In this document: positions 34,331 through 44,027 of the stretch, in pieces | How positions within the stretch are numbered: position 1 is the stretch's first letter | Layout: each line of letters starts with the position of its first letter | Assembly (NCBI GenBank): GCA_950295325.1 | Contig: OX485804.1 | Span: 18,722,001-18,786,000 of the forward strand | Origin: Polytrichum commune | Lineage: Eukaryota > Streptophyta > Polytrichopsida > Polytrichales > Polytrichaceae | Reading direction: 5' to 3' | DNA: 64,000 bases | The notes under the pieces: generated by a model | Database searches by the model: none | Told to the model about the DNA's origin: nothing | The model's input: only the letters and a program-made list of their open reading frames with translations | Position numbers and translations under genes: made by a program

Positions 34331-36389
34331 TGGAATACCGCCTTCTCTTCTTAGTCAAGCTCTGAGGGTAAGTATGTGAAGTAAGATATTCTCTTATATC
34401 GCGGAACTCTGGATCCACCTCGGGTTCCGTCCAGAAAACATTTCGCTCTCGGGATAGATCACGGACACTTTCCGTGATTGGGATTTTTATACTTTCCATT
34501 ACTGGATCGATTTCCGAGATATCTTCAGCTCCCTCCCCTTCCTCGATTGCATCCGCAAATTCGTCGGGAAATTTGGCTTGGATATCCTGGATTGCTTCCT
34601 CTCCCTGCATTCTGGAAAGGTAATCCGCGTTCTGGTTGGCTTTTCCGGGTTTCACCATTACTTCATAGTTAAACTTCTGAAGCAATAGTATCCACCTAGC
34701 AATCCGACCGGAGAGGTCGGGCTTGTTGACCAAATACTTAAGGGAATCATGATCCGTGTGAAAAATGGTCTTATATCCCAACAAGTAATGTCGGAACTTC
34801 TTGCAAGCGTAAACCACCGCCAAGGCTTCCCTTTCCGTGGTGGTGTAATTCTTTTCCGCCGCACTCATTTGTCGACTTGCAAAGTAGATAGGTTTCTCAC
34901 CACCCTCACTTCCTTCTTGCCACAAAATAGCACCTCGACACCACCCAGATGCATCAAGTGTAACATAGAAGGTATGATCCCATCTAGGAGGTGAAAATAT
35001 TGGTGCGGCCGCTAGTTTGACTTTCAGCTTCTCAAAAGCCGTTTGCCGTGTAGCGGTCCACACAAATTCCACGTCCTTCTTTAGTAACTCCGTGAGCGAG
35101 GATGCGAGTTGGGCATAGCATTCTATAAATCTTCTATAGTACCCTACACATCCTAGAAAACCACTTATCTCCTTCACATTCCGTGGAGCTACCAATTGAA
35201 GGATAGCCTTTACCTTGTCCATATCCACATGGAGTCCTTCCTTGCTCACAATGTGTCCTAACAAAACTCTTGATCGCATCCCAAAGAAACATTTTCCGGG
35301 GTGCAGCTTGAGGTTCGTCTCCCTACACCGCTCAAAAGTTTTCCGCAAGTACCCTAGATGAGTTTCCGCGTTACTAAACACGGCAAAATCATCAATGAAC
35401 ACTTCTAGAAAATCTTGAAGAAAATCTATAAAGATGTCCATCATTAGGCGTTGAAAAGTCCCAGGGGCGTTGCACAACCCAAATGGCATTCGATTGAATG
35501 CGTAAGTCCCCCATAGGGTGGTAAAAGTGGTTTTCAGCTGGTCCGTGACTCGGATGAAAACTTGGTTATAACCCGAGAATCCATCCATAAAGCTAAAACA
35601 CTCTTGACCCGCCACGTGGTCTAACACCATATCTATGAAAGGTAGCGGAAAGTAATCCTTCTTGGTTGCCGCATTCAACTTCCGGAAATCTTGGCAAACT
35701 CGGATTTTAACTTTCCCATCTTTTCCCACTTTCTTGGGTACCACTACTATGGGGGAAACCCATTCCGTGTTATTGACCGGGTAAATGAATCCCGCCTCCA
35801 GTAGCTTTTCCAATTCCTCCTTCACCATTGCGGAATACTTGGGGTTGAGGCGGTATTGGCGTTGTCTCACCGGTTTTGCTCCCTCCATAAGTTCGATTCG
35901 ATGTTCTCCAAGTGAAGTAGGGATCCCTGTCAAATCAGAAGGTTCCCATGCAAAAATATTGGAAAACTCCGAAAGTAAGCTCATGTACTCCGCTTTTTCC
36001 GCCTCAGCCAAGCTCTTACCGAGGTGGAATGTCTTTCCGGGTTGGACCTCCACTGTCTGGTAATCCTCTGGGGATACTACCGCTTTTACTCTATCCGCTC
36101 CATCGATCATGGAATCTGGAAGCTCTCCCCATTGCGGTGGGGTGTGGATGTTTTCCCCCTCCTGAATGGGTAAGTTTCCTCCCATAATCTGCTGATAGAT
36201 CCATTCTTGAGTAAGAGGGAATGATTGCTCACCCAAGGATCTATCTTCAATGCTTGGCGCTGAAGTTTCCGCGATGCCGTTTTCCGTGATTTCCGTGGTA
36301 TCCTCCATTATGCCTTGTTCTTCCACCGCATCCAGAAATCCGTAATCCGCCTCGGTTTGATCTTTAAACGTCTTCACCAAATATGCCAT
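34305..36389 (-). CDS. reverse transcriptase and RNase H, 694 residues open
   Basis: This is the longest open frame in the window. Reverse transcriptase covers about residues 180-400: VSPIVVVPKK, RVCQDFRKLNAATKKDYFPLP, FMDGFSGYNQV, MPFGLCNAPGTF and the active-site variant VFIDDFAVF near residue 330 (usually Y-x-D-D). RNase H follows: LDASGW near 475, TEREALAVVYA near 520, HTDHDSLKYL near 545 and NADYLSR near 590. The frame ends in a shift before integrase. The ATG at 36,389 is 18 bases after, and in frame with, the TAA that ends the protease frame. This reading frame is intact over both domains even though its neighbours are broken. Confidence 0.9.
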   Translation of the reverse strand: MAYLVKTFKDQTEADYGFLDAVEEQGIMEDTTEITENGIAETSAPSIEDRSLGEQSFPLTQEWIYQQIMGGNLPIQEGENIHTPPQWGELPDSMIDGADRVKAVVSPEDYQTVEVQPGKTFHLGKSLAEAEKAEYMSLLSEFSNIFAWEPSDLTGIPTSLGEHRIELMEGAKPVRQRQYRLNPKYSAMVKEELEKLLEAGFIYPVNNTEWVSPIVVVPKKVGKDGKVKIRVCQDFRKLNAATKKDYFPLPFIDMVLDHVAGQECFSFMDGFSGYNQVFIRVTDQLKTTFTTLWGTYAFNRMPFGLCNAPGTFQRLMMDIFIDFLQDFLEVFIDDFAVFSNAETHLGYLRKTFERCRETNLKLHPGKCFFGMRSRVLLGHIVSKEGLHVDMDKVKAILQLVAPRNVKEISGFLGCVGYYRRFIECYAQLASSLTELLKKDVEFVWTATRQTAFEKLKVKLAAAPIFSPPRWDHTFYVTLDASGWCRGAILWQEGSEGGEKPIYFASRQMSAAEKNYTTTEREALAVVYACKKFRHYLLGYKTIFHTDHDSLKYLVNKPDLSGRIARWILLLQKFNYEVMVKPGKANQNADYLSRMQGEEAIQDIQAKFPDEFADAIEEGEGAEDISEIDPVMESIKIPITESVRDLSRERNVFWTEPEVDPEFRDIREYLTSHTYPQSLTKKRRRYSSIRLLLIL

Positions 36390-36407
36390 TGAAGAATCCT
36401 CCTCTCC

Positions 36408-37105
36408 TTAGTCAGACCAATCATACGTGTATCCATCCGTGTCGCTTGTCTCTCCCAAATTCTCCTCATATTTCCAGGGTAGGGGAAAAGGTGGATTCCC
36501 AAAGGTGAATTCCTTCTTTCCCCAATCAACTCGTACCTCTGCAAGATACAACCAAGGCCTCCCTAGAAGCAAAGGGAAGGGTCTACCCGTATCTATCTTA
36601 AGAATCACGTAATTGAGGGGGTAAGTGGTCTCCCCTATCTTAGTAGGGATCCGAGTCAACTTTCCTAAGGGTACTACCCGGGATTGGTCCGCCATCCTAA
36701 GGACTTGGATGGTGGGCTCAAAAATGGTGCACCCAAGGTCATTGGCCGTGGTCTCCAACATTAGATTCACTCCAGAACCTCCATCTACTGGGACATTCGG
36801 GATTATGCACCCATCTATTTCTACTGCTATTTCCGGAGCACCATAATCTTCTATCGCGGAAAAGTTGATCGCTACGGGTGGAAGGCGGATTCTCCTACGC
36901 CGAGGGCGGATGTAGGCTTCCCTTACTTGTTTTTGATCATTTGCATTATCATGGAGCAATTGTCCTATAGTAACGTTGGCCTTTTGATCCTTGATATCTT
37001 GGAGAATGTCATACTCATCCACTCGTATTGGCTTGTTCTCCCCTATGTTAGTGGTCTCCCCTATGTTAGAGGTCTCCCTTGAAAATCTAACTCTCCTAGC
37101 GGGCT
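36408..37105 (-). CDS. retrotransposon aspartic protease
   Basis: The protease active site is VPVDGGSGVNLM, the DGGS form common in Tat/Athila-type elements, followed by a flap-like segment and FPLLLGRPWLYLAEVRVDWG with the LLGRPWL signature. The frame is open from about 37,105 and ends with TAA at 36,408-36,410, directly before the reverse transcriptase frame. It lies one base out of frame with the upstream gag, whose stop follows a run of six A. Confidence 0.8.
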
Positions 37106-37111
37106 CTACTT

Positions 37112-37870
37112 CTATTTTTTGTTTTCCTCTAGTTCCCTTCGAACTTCCATGCTAACATCCGGAAATGGGTTGTCCACCTTTTTTTCCGCATTGACTATGG
37201 GGGATTCTGATTCGGAGGAGGAACTAGGTTTCCGTTCTTCTCTTTTCCGTGAGGGTTTCTTTGCATTTCTCCTTGTGTGGGTGGAACTGCGGGTACTCAC
37301 TCTTCTTACTACCGGCTCCTTGAAGGGGTGTGGTCTAGATTCCTTGATAAACTCCCTGTCCCGGTCCGCCACACCTTCATGTATGGTTTCCGCGCTCGGC
37401 AGCAGCTCCACCCCCTCACATCACTTGTCCTGATTTTCCACCCCCTCCATGCGTCCATAGTTTAGAGCAGTTTGCTCCTGCGGCGGAACCTCGACCTGCT
37501 TATAAACCGGCCTAGGTTGTTGGGGTTGTGGACATTGGGGCATAGTATGACCATATTGATGACAATTTTGGCATGGTAGGACTAATGGGGCCCCGTGGCC
37601 ACCCACCTTAGGATGTGGACATACGTTGGCATAATGGTCCGGTGCTCCACAATTATAACAAACACCCGTAGGGCGATCAGGGTAGAGTTTGTACCTTGGA
37701 GGTGCGGGGGGAAGATAACCTCTTCCCGCCCCTAAGCGCGGAGGTGGATTTGCGGGCCGGTACCTAGAGGAGTTTCTCCTACCATGGTTTGACACGACCT
37801 GATAGACGGTTGGGCTTTCCTCCTCCTCCTCGACTTCTTCTGCCCAGAAAACGGACCCCTCTTGGTCCAC
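37112..37870 (-). pseudogene. gag C-terminal part with two CCHC knuckles
   Basis: Two zinc knuckles are spaced as in nucleocapsid: CYNCGAPDHYANVC and CQNCHQYGHTMPQC. A proline-rich stretch precedes them and a basic, serine-rich linker follows. An in-frame TGA at 37,421-37,423 interrupts the linker. The capsid part of gag is absent: the frame starts abruptly at the LTR junction (37,890), so the N-terminal half was deleted together with most of the 5' LTR. Confidence 0.85.
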
Positions 37871-38101
37871 GAACCGTACCCTTCTAGTTGCTAAAGATAG
37901 GCACTAGAAAAATTCACATCCTCCTTTCCCTTTACAATCCTTCACAAAATATCCATACTTGGGGTCCAGCCTCTGGGAGAATTTGTCCCTGTTACAATCC
38001 TCTCTCTTAGTGGCCATACCTTCCCCTCCTTGCTTGAACCCGTAAACCCGACTCCACAATTCCGCATTCCACCTATCCGGTCGGTCCCGGATGGTGGAAG
38101 C

Positions 38102-38311
38102 CTAAACATGGTCCACCTCCCCCGTGACTAACTCCCTTACCATCTCCTCACAGCGCACTCTCCAAGATTTTTCCCATAATCCGAGGCAGCCCATGCGCCT
38201 CAAGTCTGCCTCCAACTCATTGTTCTCCTCTCGACCAGTGGGGGTGACCACGTGCACCTTGCGGAGGGCTAGCGGCTTGTCCGCGATCCGCTTCCGTGTT
38301 TGGGTGGCCAT
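38102..38311 (-). pseudogene. LTR-internal ORF starting MATQTRKR, 5' LTR copy
   Basis: This is the counterpart of the ORF at 31,879, with the same ACCACCATGGCC start context and the same TAG after GEVDHV. Beyond this stop the frame continues for about 70 codons in the LTR and is then cut by the deletion junction. Confidence 0.55.
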
Positions 38312-38400
38312 GGTGGTTGCGGCCCGCCGTCGCCGGTGCGGTCCGCTCCGCTCTAAGGTTTCCGAGTCGAAACGGAATTCTTAACACTAACTCAATTCGA

Positions 38401-38408
38401 TATTTATA
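38401..38408 (-). promoter_or_regulatory. TATA box of the 5' LTR
   Basis: TATAAATA on the minus strand, about 165 bases inside the LTR and about 90 bases before the MATQTRKR start codon. It is a plausible core promoter for element transcription. Confidence 0.55.
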
Positions 38409-38571
38409 ACTATTTTAAGGATTTTAGTTTTTCTCCTCAATTCTAACTATCCCACCTAACAATCTACCTATAAAGTACTATACTTATTATGTTTTCCTTG
38501 CTCAAACCTATTCCTTAAACTTAAAACAAGGTTTCTTAAGATTTTAAGAAAAGGCGGGTCGTGACATAGAT

Positions 38572-39017
38572 CCATCTTTTTTTAAACAGACGTATTTTTG
38601 GTGTTCATTTTGAGAGCCACACCTGACCACACACTAATCAAATGTAAGTCTTTGTTTAATGATGAGTAACCAAAGTAGGCTCGCTTACTTCAATATGCCT
38701 CATGGAAGGCTTATGTCTCGCAATATGTGGACCATTATGTGTGTATTTTAATTAGACAAAAACACTTGGAAAACATATGATTTCCCATCATTCTATATGT
38801 TTCGGCCAATCATACCAAGATCCTCATGAAGAAAATTGAAATTTGTATTGCAAGTGTTTTCCGATAATAACTATTTTTGAGGTCAATATGGGAGGATCAA
38901 AGGTGTGTTTCCAAATTGTTACTATATGGATACTTGATGGTGTCTCACAACTTCTCTATTAACATGAATGTATGCCGTTTCCTATAAAGATTGTATAGGT
39001 ACCCCAATTGTGTTGAC
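38572..39017. other. intergenic DNA right of the retrotransposon
   Basis: No supported feature was found. Confidence 0.4.
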
Positions 39018-39020
39018 TTA

Positions 39021-39521
39021 GGGTCACTTCACACACGAACCAAGAGCCATGATCATGAGATTGTGAGAGTCTAAAAGAAAGTGTCCAAAGGCCATTCCAA
39101 GACACGTCGAAAATCATGTAGTGTGTTACGGACCCTTAAGTGTAGTGTGAAGTCATATGTGACCGGGCCCTCAACCAAATGCTATTTCAATGAATTTATA
39201 TTCATGCCAGTCTTCACACATGATAACATAGAATAAATCAACGATTGTGAGCGTTCGAAGTGCCATGGTCTCCCGGGTTTGTGGTAGGCCTACCTCCAAG
39301 AGGTGGTTTTTGAAAATAGTCCAAGTGACCATGAAACATGATCCATCGGATGCGATGTATTAATCCATGTAGACTTTACATCCATCTTGCATTCACATAT
39401 ATACTCCGTTGGCCCTCAAGTGTAGTGTGAAGCGAACTTGGACCGGCTCCACCTTTTCCACCAATGAGAGTGCTTGAAGTTAAATGGTCACGGGCTCTCA
39501 GTCTCGTGTGTGAAGTTGCCC
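39021..39521. mobile_element. MITE candidate with GGGTCACTTCACACACGA ends
   Basis: The left end is GGGTCACTTCACACACGA and the right end read inverted is GGGCAACTTCACACACGAGA. TTA flanks both sides (39018-39020 and 39522-39524), suggesting a Harbinger-like element of 501 bases. An internal motif, AAGTGTAGTGTGAAG, occurs twice. The copy at 27,333 shares flank beyond the right end, so the element definition is tentative. Confidence 0.55.
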
Positions 39522-39638
39522 TTATATTGAACCCAAATTAGCAAACAAATTACGAGCACGTTGTCTATACTCTTTTAAGCACACGACTTTTGGATTTCAT
39601 TCTTGGATTCATACCCAACCTAATACAATTCAAACATA

Positions 39639-40126
39639 CAGTCCACCCTCTACAAATGTTAGGCTCTGGAGTAAATTTTTCCTAACATTTATAGTGAGTT
39701 AACATTGTAACAATTATAAAGGGAGTTTTTTGAATGCTTAAAAAATATAAATTCGTTACAATTATGGAGGGAGAGTTTTGCAAAATTATCATATATAAAA
39801 TATGTGTATCAAATCAGCCTTTTATTTCTATGAAACAAAATAAGAATCAATATAGTCCAAATGAATAATTTGATCACAAAAGTCAAATTTGGTGGCTTTT
39901 GCCACTTTGAAAGGTTGTGAGTCAATGTAATGGATGTCATCACACAATATTGGATGTATTTCGTAGGTTAACAATTATAAGTGGCAAATTAACAAAGAGG
40001 GGAGTAAATTATTGTTAACATTTAACATAGTTAACATTCTAGTTAGCAATATTAGGGGAGTACGATTTTGTTAACAAATATAATGAGTTAACGTTTATAA
40101 GTGTAACATTTATTGAGGGTGGACTG
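39639..40126. mobile_element. pogo/Tc1-mariner-like MITE, copy B (uninterrupted)
   Basis: It has the same family and orientation as 8989-10476, with TA at 39637-39638 and 40127-40128. The ends are CAGTCCACCCTC and GAGGGTGGACTG. It lacks the nested Harbinger-like element and a 12-base internal duplication, so it shows the empty site. Confidence 0.9.
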
Positions 40127-40250
40127 TATCACCATTCTTGGTTCAATAGGTAATTTAAATGTTCTCATTGTGAACTCGTATGAGAACTTCTATAGCAGGG
40201 GTTGATGGATGAATAATTGTAGATGAAACACTTATGTGATGAAACACTTA

Positions 40251-40284
40251 TGTTTATAAGTGTAACATTTATTGAGGGTGGACT
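40251..40284. mobile_element. right-end fragment of the same MITE family
   Basis: About 34 bases match the right terminus of copy B, ending GAGGGTGGACTATAG with one change in the last bases. There is no left end, so it is a fragment or a local duplication. Confidence 0.7.
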
Positions 40285-40805
40285 ATAGATGCATGGTTTA
40301 GATAAGCTACCCAATTAGGCATGCTTACCTTACATTACCATACACCTAGGTCAATTTTGATACTCGAGTGTAGAGATGCTTTGAATTAAGAGAACGGAAA
40401 ATGGTGCTTTGCAATTTCAGGATTTTTTTTTCATTTTACAAAATGCTAATATAATATAGAACATATTTTTAATGTTGCTTTTGAGGGGTATTGCTCCACA
40501 AATTTGTTTTCAATCATTTAAAATTTGGACCGAAGCTTAGGGGGTATATTTTTATGGTTTTTAGAGCCATGTGATAGTTGAAATTATGTGATGCTACATT
40601 TTTAAATAATAATAAAGATTAGAGATTTTACAACTAGTCGTAGTGTGTGAGCTTGTCCTTTGCATATTCAATTCCCATGGACTATATTGTAAAGAACTCT
40701 CAAGTAACTAAACGACACAATAAAAAATAAAAATAAAAAGTAATGCTTGTGGCCAAGTACCGGTGTGAATGTGAGCCCGTTAGCTTGATGTTGATCATGG
40801 AAAAG
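40285..40805. other. AT-rich intergenic DNA, nothing recognised
   Basis: No supported feature was found. Confidence 0.4.
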
Positions 40806-40807
40806 TA

Positions 40808-41045
40808 CACCAAATATGATATTTAGTGTGACTTACTATTTGGATTTACACTGTGCTATATCTTTTTGCTATTGAATTTTTTTTACCAAGTAAAGTTGTA
40901 ATTTTCTATAATGTCCAAACTACCAATTCAACATTTGTTGGTAAAATATGAGATGTACAATAAATAAATAAACATATATATATATATATATATATATCAT
41001 TGCATGTTTCCAAATAGTAAGTCACACTAAATATCATATTTAGTG
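40808..41045. mobile_element. short MITE of the CACTAAATAT family, TA duplication
   Basis: The terminal repeats are about 38 bases, CACCAAATATGATATTTAGT then GTGACTTACTATTTGGA, with one mismatch. TA flanks at 40806-40807 and 41046-41047. The first 20 bases are nearly palindromic. An (AT)n run lies inside at about 40,974-40,998. Confidence 0.85.
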
Positions 41046-41058
41046 TAGTTATCCGTTG

Positions 41059-41810
41059 TTATGTGGGAGGGAGGACAGGTGCGTGTTTGTTGATTGGTTT
41101 TCTTTTATTTAGAACTAAGTATATGAGATATTTTATGGCGTTTTGGTGTGTTTTTTTCATGAGGGTTTTGGTATTAGATTTTGGACTTTCGAATTCAACG
41201 AGTTTTCTTATAGAGTGTTCATGTATGGCATCTTTCACTCTAGCCATGATGATGATGAGGGGGTTGACTTTCCAACCTTTGTTTTGGAGGGTGTTCATTA
41301 ACGGGTCGTAATTAATGTGTTTATGTGCAAGGGCTTGGTCCAAGAATCTATTGTGACAGTACATGAATTCTCTGAATTGGACTGTATGTGTGAGGGAGGG
41401 GATTATGGGTGTTTGGCTTTGGTTTGGGGCTCCTATTATGCATAGAATGCCAAGTCTTAGTTTTGTTTGGCATTGGCATGGTGCGTGTGCACAAATGCAT
41501 CCAAGTAGCCATTTTGGGATTGTTGAGTTGGATGGCTTGTTGTTGAAATTTCCAACATTGATTAGTGTGAAGATATGAATGAAATTGTTGGGTTATAGTG
41601 TTTGGGCAATGAGGTGCACCACTTTGTTGTGGCGTGATATTCTAAGGCCTTTTATGTGTTGCTTCTCACATGTGGATAGGAGGTGGGATGGGACCATGTC
41701 TATATGGCATTGTTGGGGCATATATAGGGTGTAGTCGGGGGTTTGGGTGAGTGTGTGGGCCTTTATTCTTTTCTTTTTTCTTTTTTTCCTATGGTTTCCC
41801 ATGCATTGGG
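41059..41810 (-). pseudogene. C-terminal part of a non-LTR reverse transcriptase protein, decayed
   Basis: The minus strand reads, with few interruptions, RISRHNKVVHLIAQTL, then a cysteine-rich IPKWLLGCICAHAPCQC, then LGILCIIGAPNQSQTP, YCHNRFLDQALAHKH, KGWKVNPLI and THQNAIKYLIYLVLNKRK. This pattern, with RHN, C-x-C and a final N-A-I-K-Y, is that of the region after the polymerase domain in LINE-type elements. The polymerase itself is not present upstream. The element is 5'-truncated, the usual fate of LINE copies. Family assignment is from memory of similar plant sequences. Confidence 0.6.
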
Positions 41811-42558
41811 TGTATCATAGTTTTAGAGTTTGCGTGGTTTGGGTATCATACATGCCTGTGGCCTTCTAGAAGAGCTTGGAGAGTTTGTGGTTCATTTGGT
41901 CATTTGATGTCGTTCTATGTCGCCTAGCAATTGGTGGCCTTCATGTTGCTATCTTTGGGGGATGGAGATGAACATGAGGTTGTGTGCATGGGTGTTGGGC
42001 GGACGCAATGACACAATGGTATCATCAATAAGCAAAAATCCATGAACGGAGAGCAGAAATCCATAAGCGATGAAGTGAAAATTTGTAATCTTTGTAACCT
42101 AAAACCATAAATTTCAGTTAAATGAGTGAATTTTTGGACCTATTACCGCTATTTTGAGATGATGTGGTAACAATAGCTACTCCAAACGAAGTAATATTCT
42201 ACAAGATTAGCTGGATGGGTGGACTACTCTAGTGCCTCCCATGAAGGACTTTTTAATTCTTATAATCGTTTAATTGCATTCCATTCATCCATGTGCCACA
42301 TTTATCCATGCATAATATCATTTGTGTATCGCGTTCATCTGTATATTATATTCATCAAGACGAATCACCTAATTTTTTCTTAAGCCGCTATTTCATCTCA
42401 TATACAATTCTACCTCATCCAACCTAAAACATCATAGTTTCATCTAAAATTTGTCTTCAATTACCATATATGATGGTTTTATTTTAGGTATCTAACTCCC
42501 ATATAATTCCACACCGGCCACCCTTCTTTGGGTTGGCGGAATAGCATGATTGATGAAG
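41811..42558. other. intergenic DNA, nothing recognised
   Basis: No supported feature was found. Confidence 0.4.
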
Positions 42559-42563
42559 GTTAA

Positions 42564-43520
42564 TGTCGCAACCCTCGCTAGGTTCCCTTAACTAACTTGG
42601 TCATTTTCATTTCTAGCAAGGGTCACGAGCGCTAACCCTTCACATTCCGCTATGCTAATGGTTAGCTCCTCATACCCCGGACCTTATAGTTCATAAGAGG
42701 AAAATCAACCCTTCTACTTTGATTTCGGGACTGACCCCTTAATCGGTAACCAATTCTTAGATGTAGATTTTCATCCATGGAAGTCCAATCTTATGTTGAT
42801 CATCGCGTTACCAGAGCAACTTTACAACAACCCAAACGATAGTAGGCAACTATGCCCTCACATTGGGCCAATGCCCATGGAGGCCGTGCCGTTCGGCCTC
42901 AGGTGGGCTCGGCCACACCACCTCACCCATATAAGCCTCTAGCACTCTAGGCAGGGCCCATACCCTACCGTCAAGAAACCTTTTGTGTCTCTACCAAGAG
43001 TTGGGGCCAAGTAGACATTTTCCCTTAGCCGCTAGGTCTAGAAACCCACAGCAACTTCAGAACACCATAACTTCCTTGTATGATCTTTGATATTAACAAG
43101 CAACCACTCCATTATCATCTACGTTTCACGTAGATCCTTATGGACTCTTGATTTGCCCCATTCAGGCAAGTATTGAGGAAGTTATGCCTGTTCAAACCTC
43201 GGCAGTCCTGGGAGCCAGTCCCACGCCACTGATGTAGCAGGGCTGCACTCAAATTGCCATATGTCCTAGCTCACACCTCCGATTGAGGTGTTCTTGAGGA
43301 ACCTAGAATCACCATGCCATAAGCTACACGTAGCTCATTACCTTACCCTTGTGCCTACTAATCTCCATGGGTGGGAGGCGTTCCCAACGCCCAGGGCCCT
43401 CACCCACACTAAGATCATTTGGGCCCTCTCACCAATGGCACCACAAGTCCCGGGTGTCACTCCAGGGTCCCCCTTGTGCCCATGGTGTTTTGGGCACTCC
43501 TCATGGAGAGGTGCGCAATA
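42564..43520. repeat. solo-LTR-like repeat, copy 1
   Basis: It starts TGTCGCAACCCTCGCTAGGT and ends GAGGTGCGCAATA. It is a direct copy of 46380-47323. The flanks are GTTAA (42559-42563) and GTTAC (43521-43525), which differ at one position and could be an aged 5-base duplication. GC-rich blocks inside are conserved between copies. No coding frame is shared. Confidence 0.55.
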
Positions 43521-43525
43521 GTTAC

Positions 43526-44025
43526 GCCACCCTTCCAAGAATTTAACACTTGAATGGGTGACCTTTTACCACCTTCCAAGTCAACACCTAAATCATTTAA
43601 TTTCTAATAGAATCTCAAACTTTGTTACTAGCCACTAACTCTATATCTAATTATTAAATTATGTATTTGTCTCTAAGCCCCGAACGCCACAAAATTATCA
43701 ACGACCAAAAACTAAAGAACAAACTAATTAAGTAGCAAAGACTGAGTAACAAAAATTAAGCAGCAGAAACTAAGGTAGCAAAAAATTAAGGTAACCATGT
43801 CTTAATGCAAGAGAAGCTAATGCAAGCAGATCCTAATTAATCTTAATATATTTCTAGCAACTAAATTGCTTTTCAATTTGACTGTGAACCTTAACCTAAA
43901 TCATGAACGGTGTGGTTGGTTCATCATAAGTAAATATTATAATATTTATAACATATTATAAATGTAAATAAAAATGATCTACGCACATTTGCGTAGTAAA
44001 GTCTTCTTTCTATCCGCCTATAGAT
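43526..44025. other. AT-rich intergenic DNA, nothing recognised
   Basis: It contains short repeats of the kind AAGTAGCAAAAACTAA near 43,730-43,790. No element boundary was found. Confidence 0.4.
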
Positions 44026-44027
44026 TA

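Larger units (their letters stand above)
28258..38566 (-). mobile_element. Ty3/gypsy-type LTR retrotransposon, 10.3 kb, defective
   Basis: The insertion is flanked by TAGAT at 28253-28257 and 38567-38571. The ends are TGTC...GACA. Read on the minus strand the order is a truncated 5' LTR, gag zinc knuckles, protease, reverse transcriptase, RNase H, integrase with a GPF-type C-terminal module and no chromodomain, a CT-rich (on +) untranslated region, a polypurine tract, and a long 3' LTR. The PR-RT-RH-IN order makes it Ty3/gypsy; lack of a chromodomain and the DGGS protease motif suggest the Tat/Athila side. Frame shifts and stops break gag, the RT-IN junction and IN, and the 5' deletion removes the primer-binding site, so it cannot move by itself. 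About two dozen differences between the shared parts of the two LTRs (by eye) mean the insertion is not recent. Confidence 0.85.
37891..38566 (-). repeat. 5' LTR remnant, 676 bases
   Basis: It matches 31452-32134 of the 3' LTR almost throughout. It begins TGTCACGACCCGCC on the minus strand at the TAGAT duplication. Homology stops at CTATCTTTAG, where gag sequence follows directly. No primer-binding site is present between them. Confidence 0.85.

Noticed and set aside
27333-39550. The 27.3-kb and 39.3-kb repeats as outer LTRs of a larger element
   Set aside because: The TAGAT duplication and LTR ends place the element boundary inside them, at 28258 and 38566.
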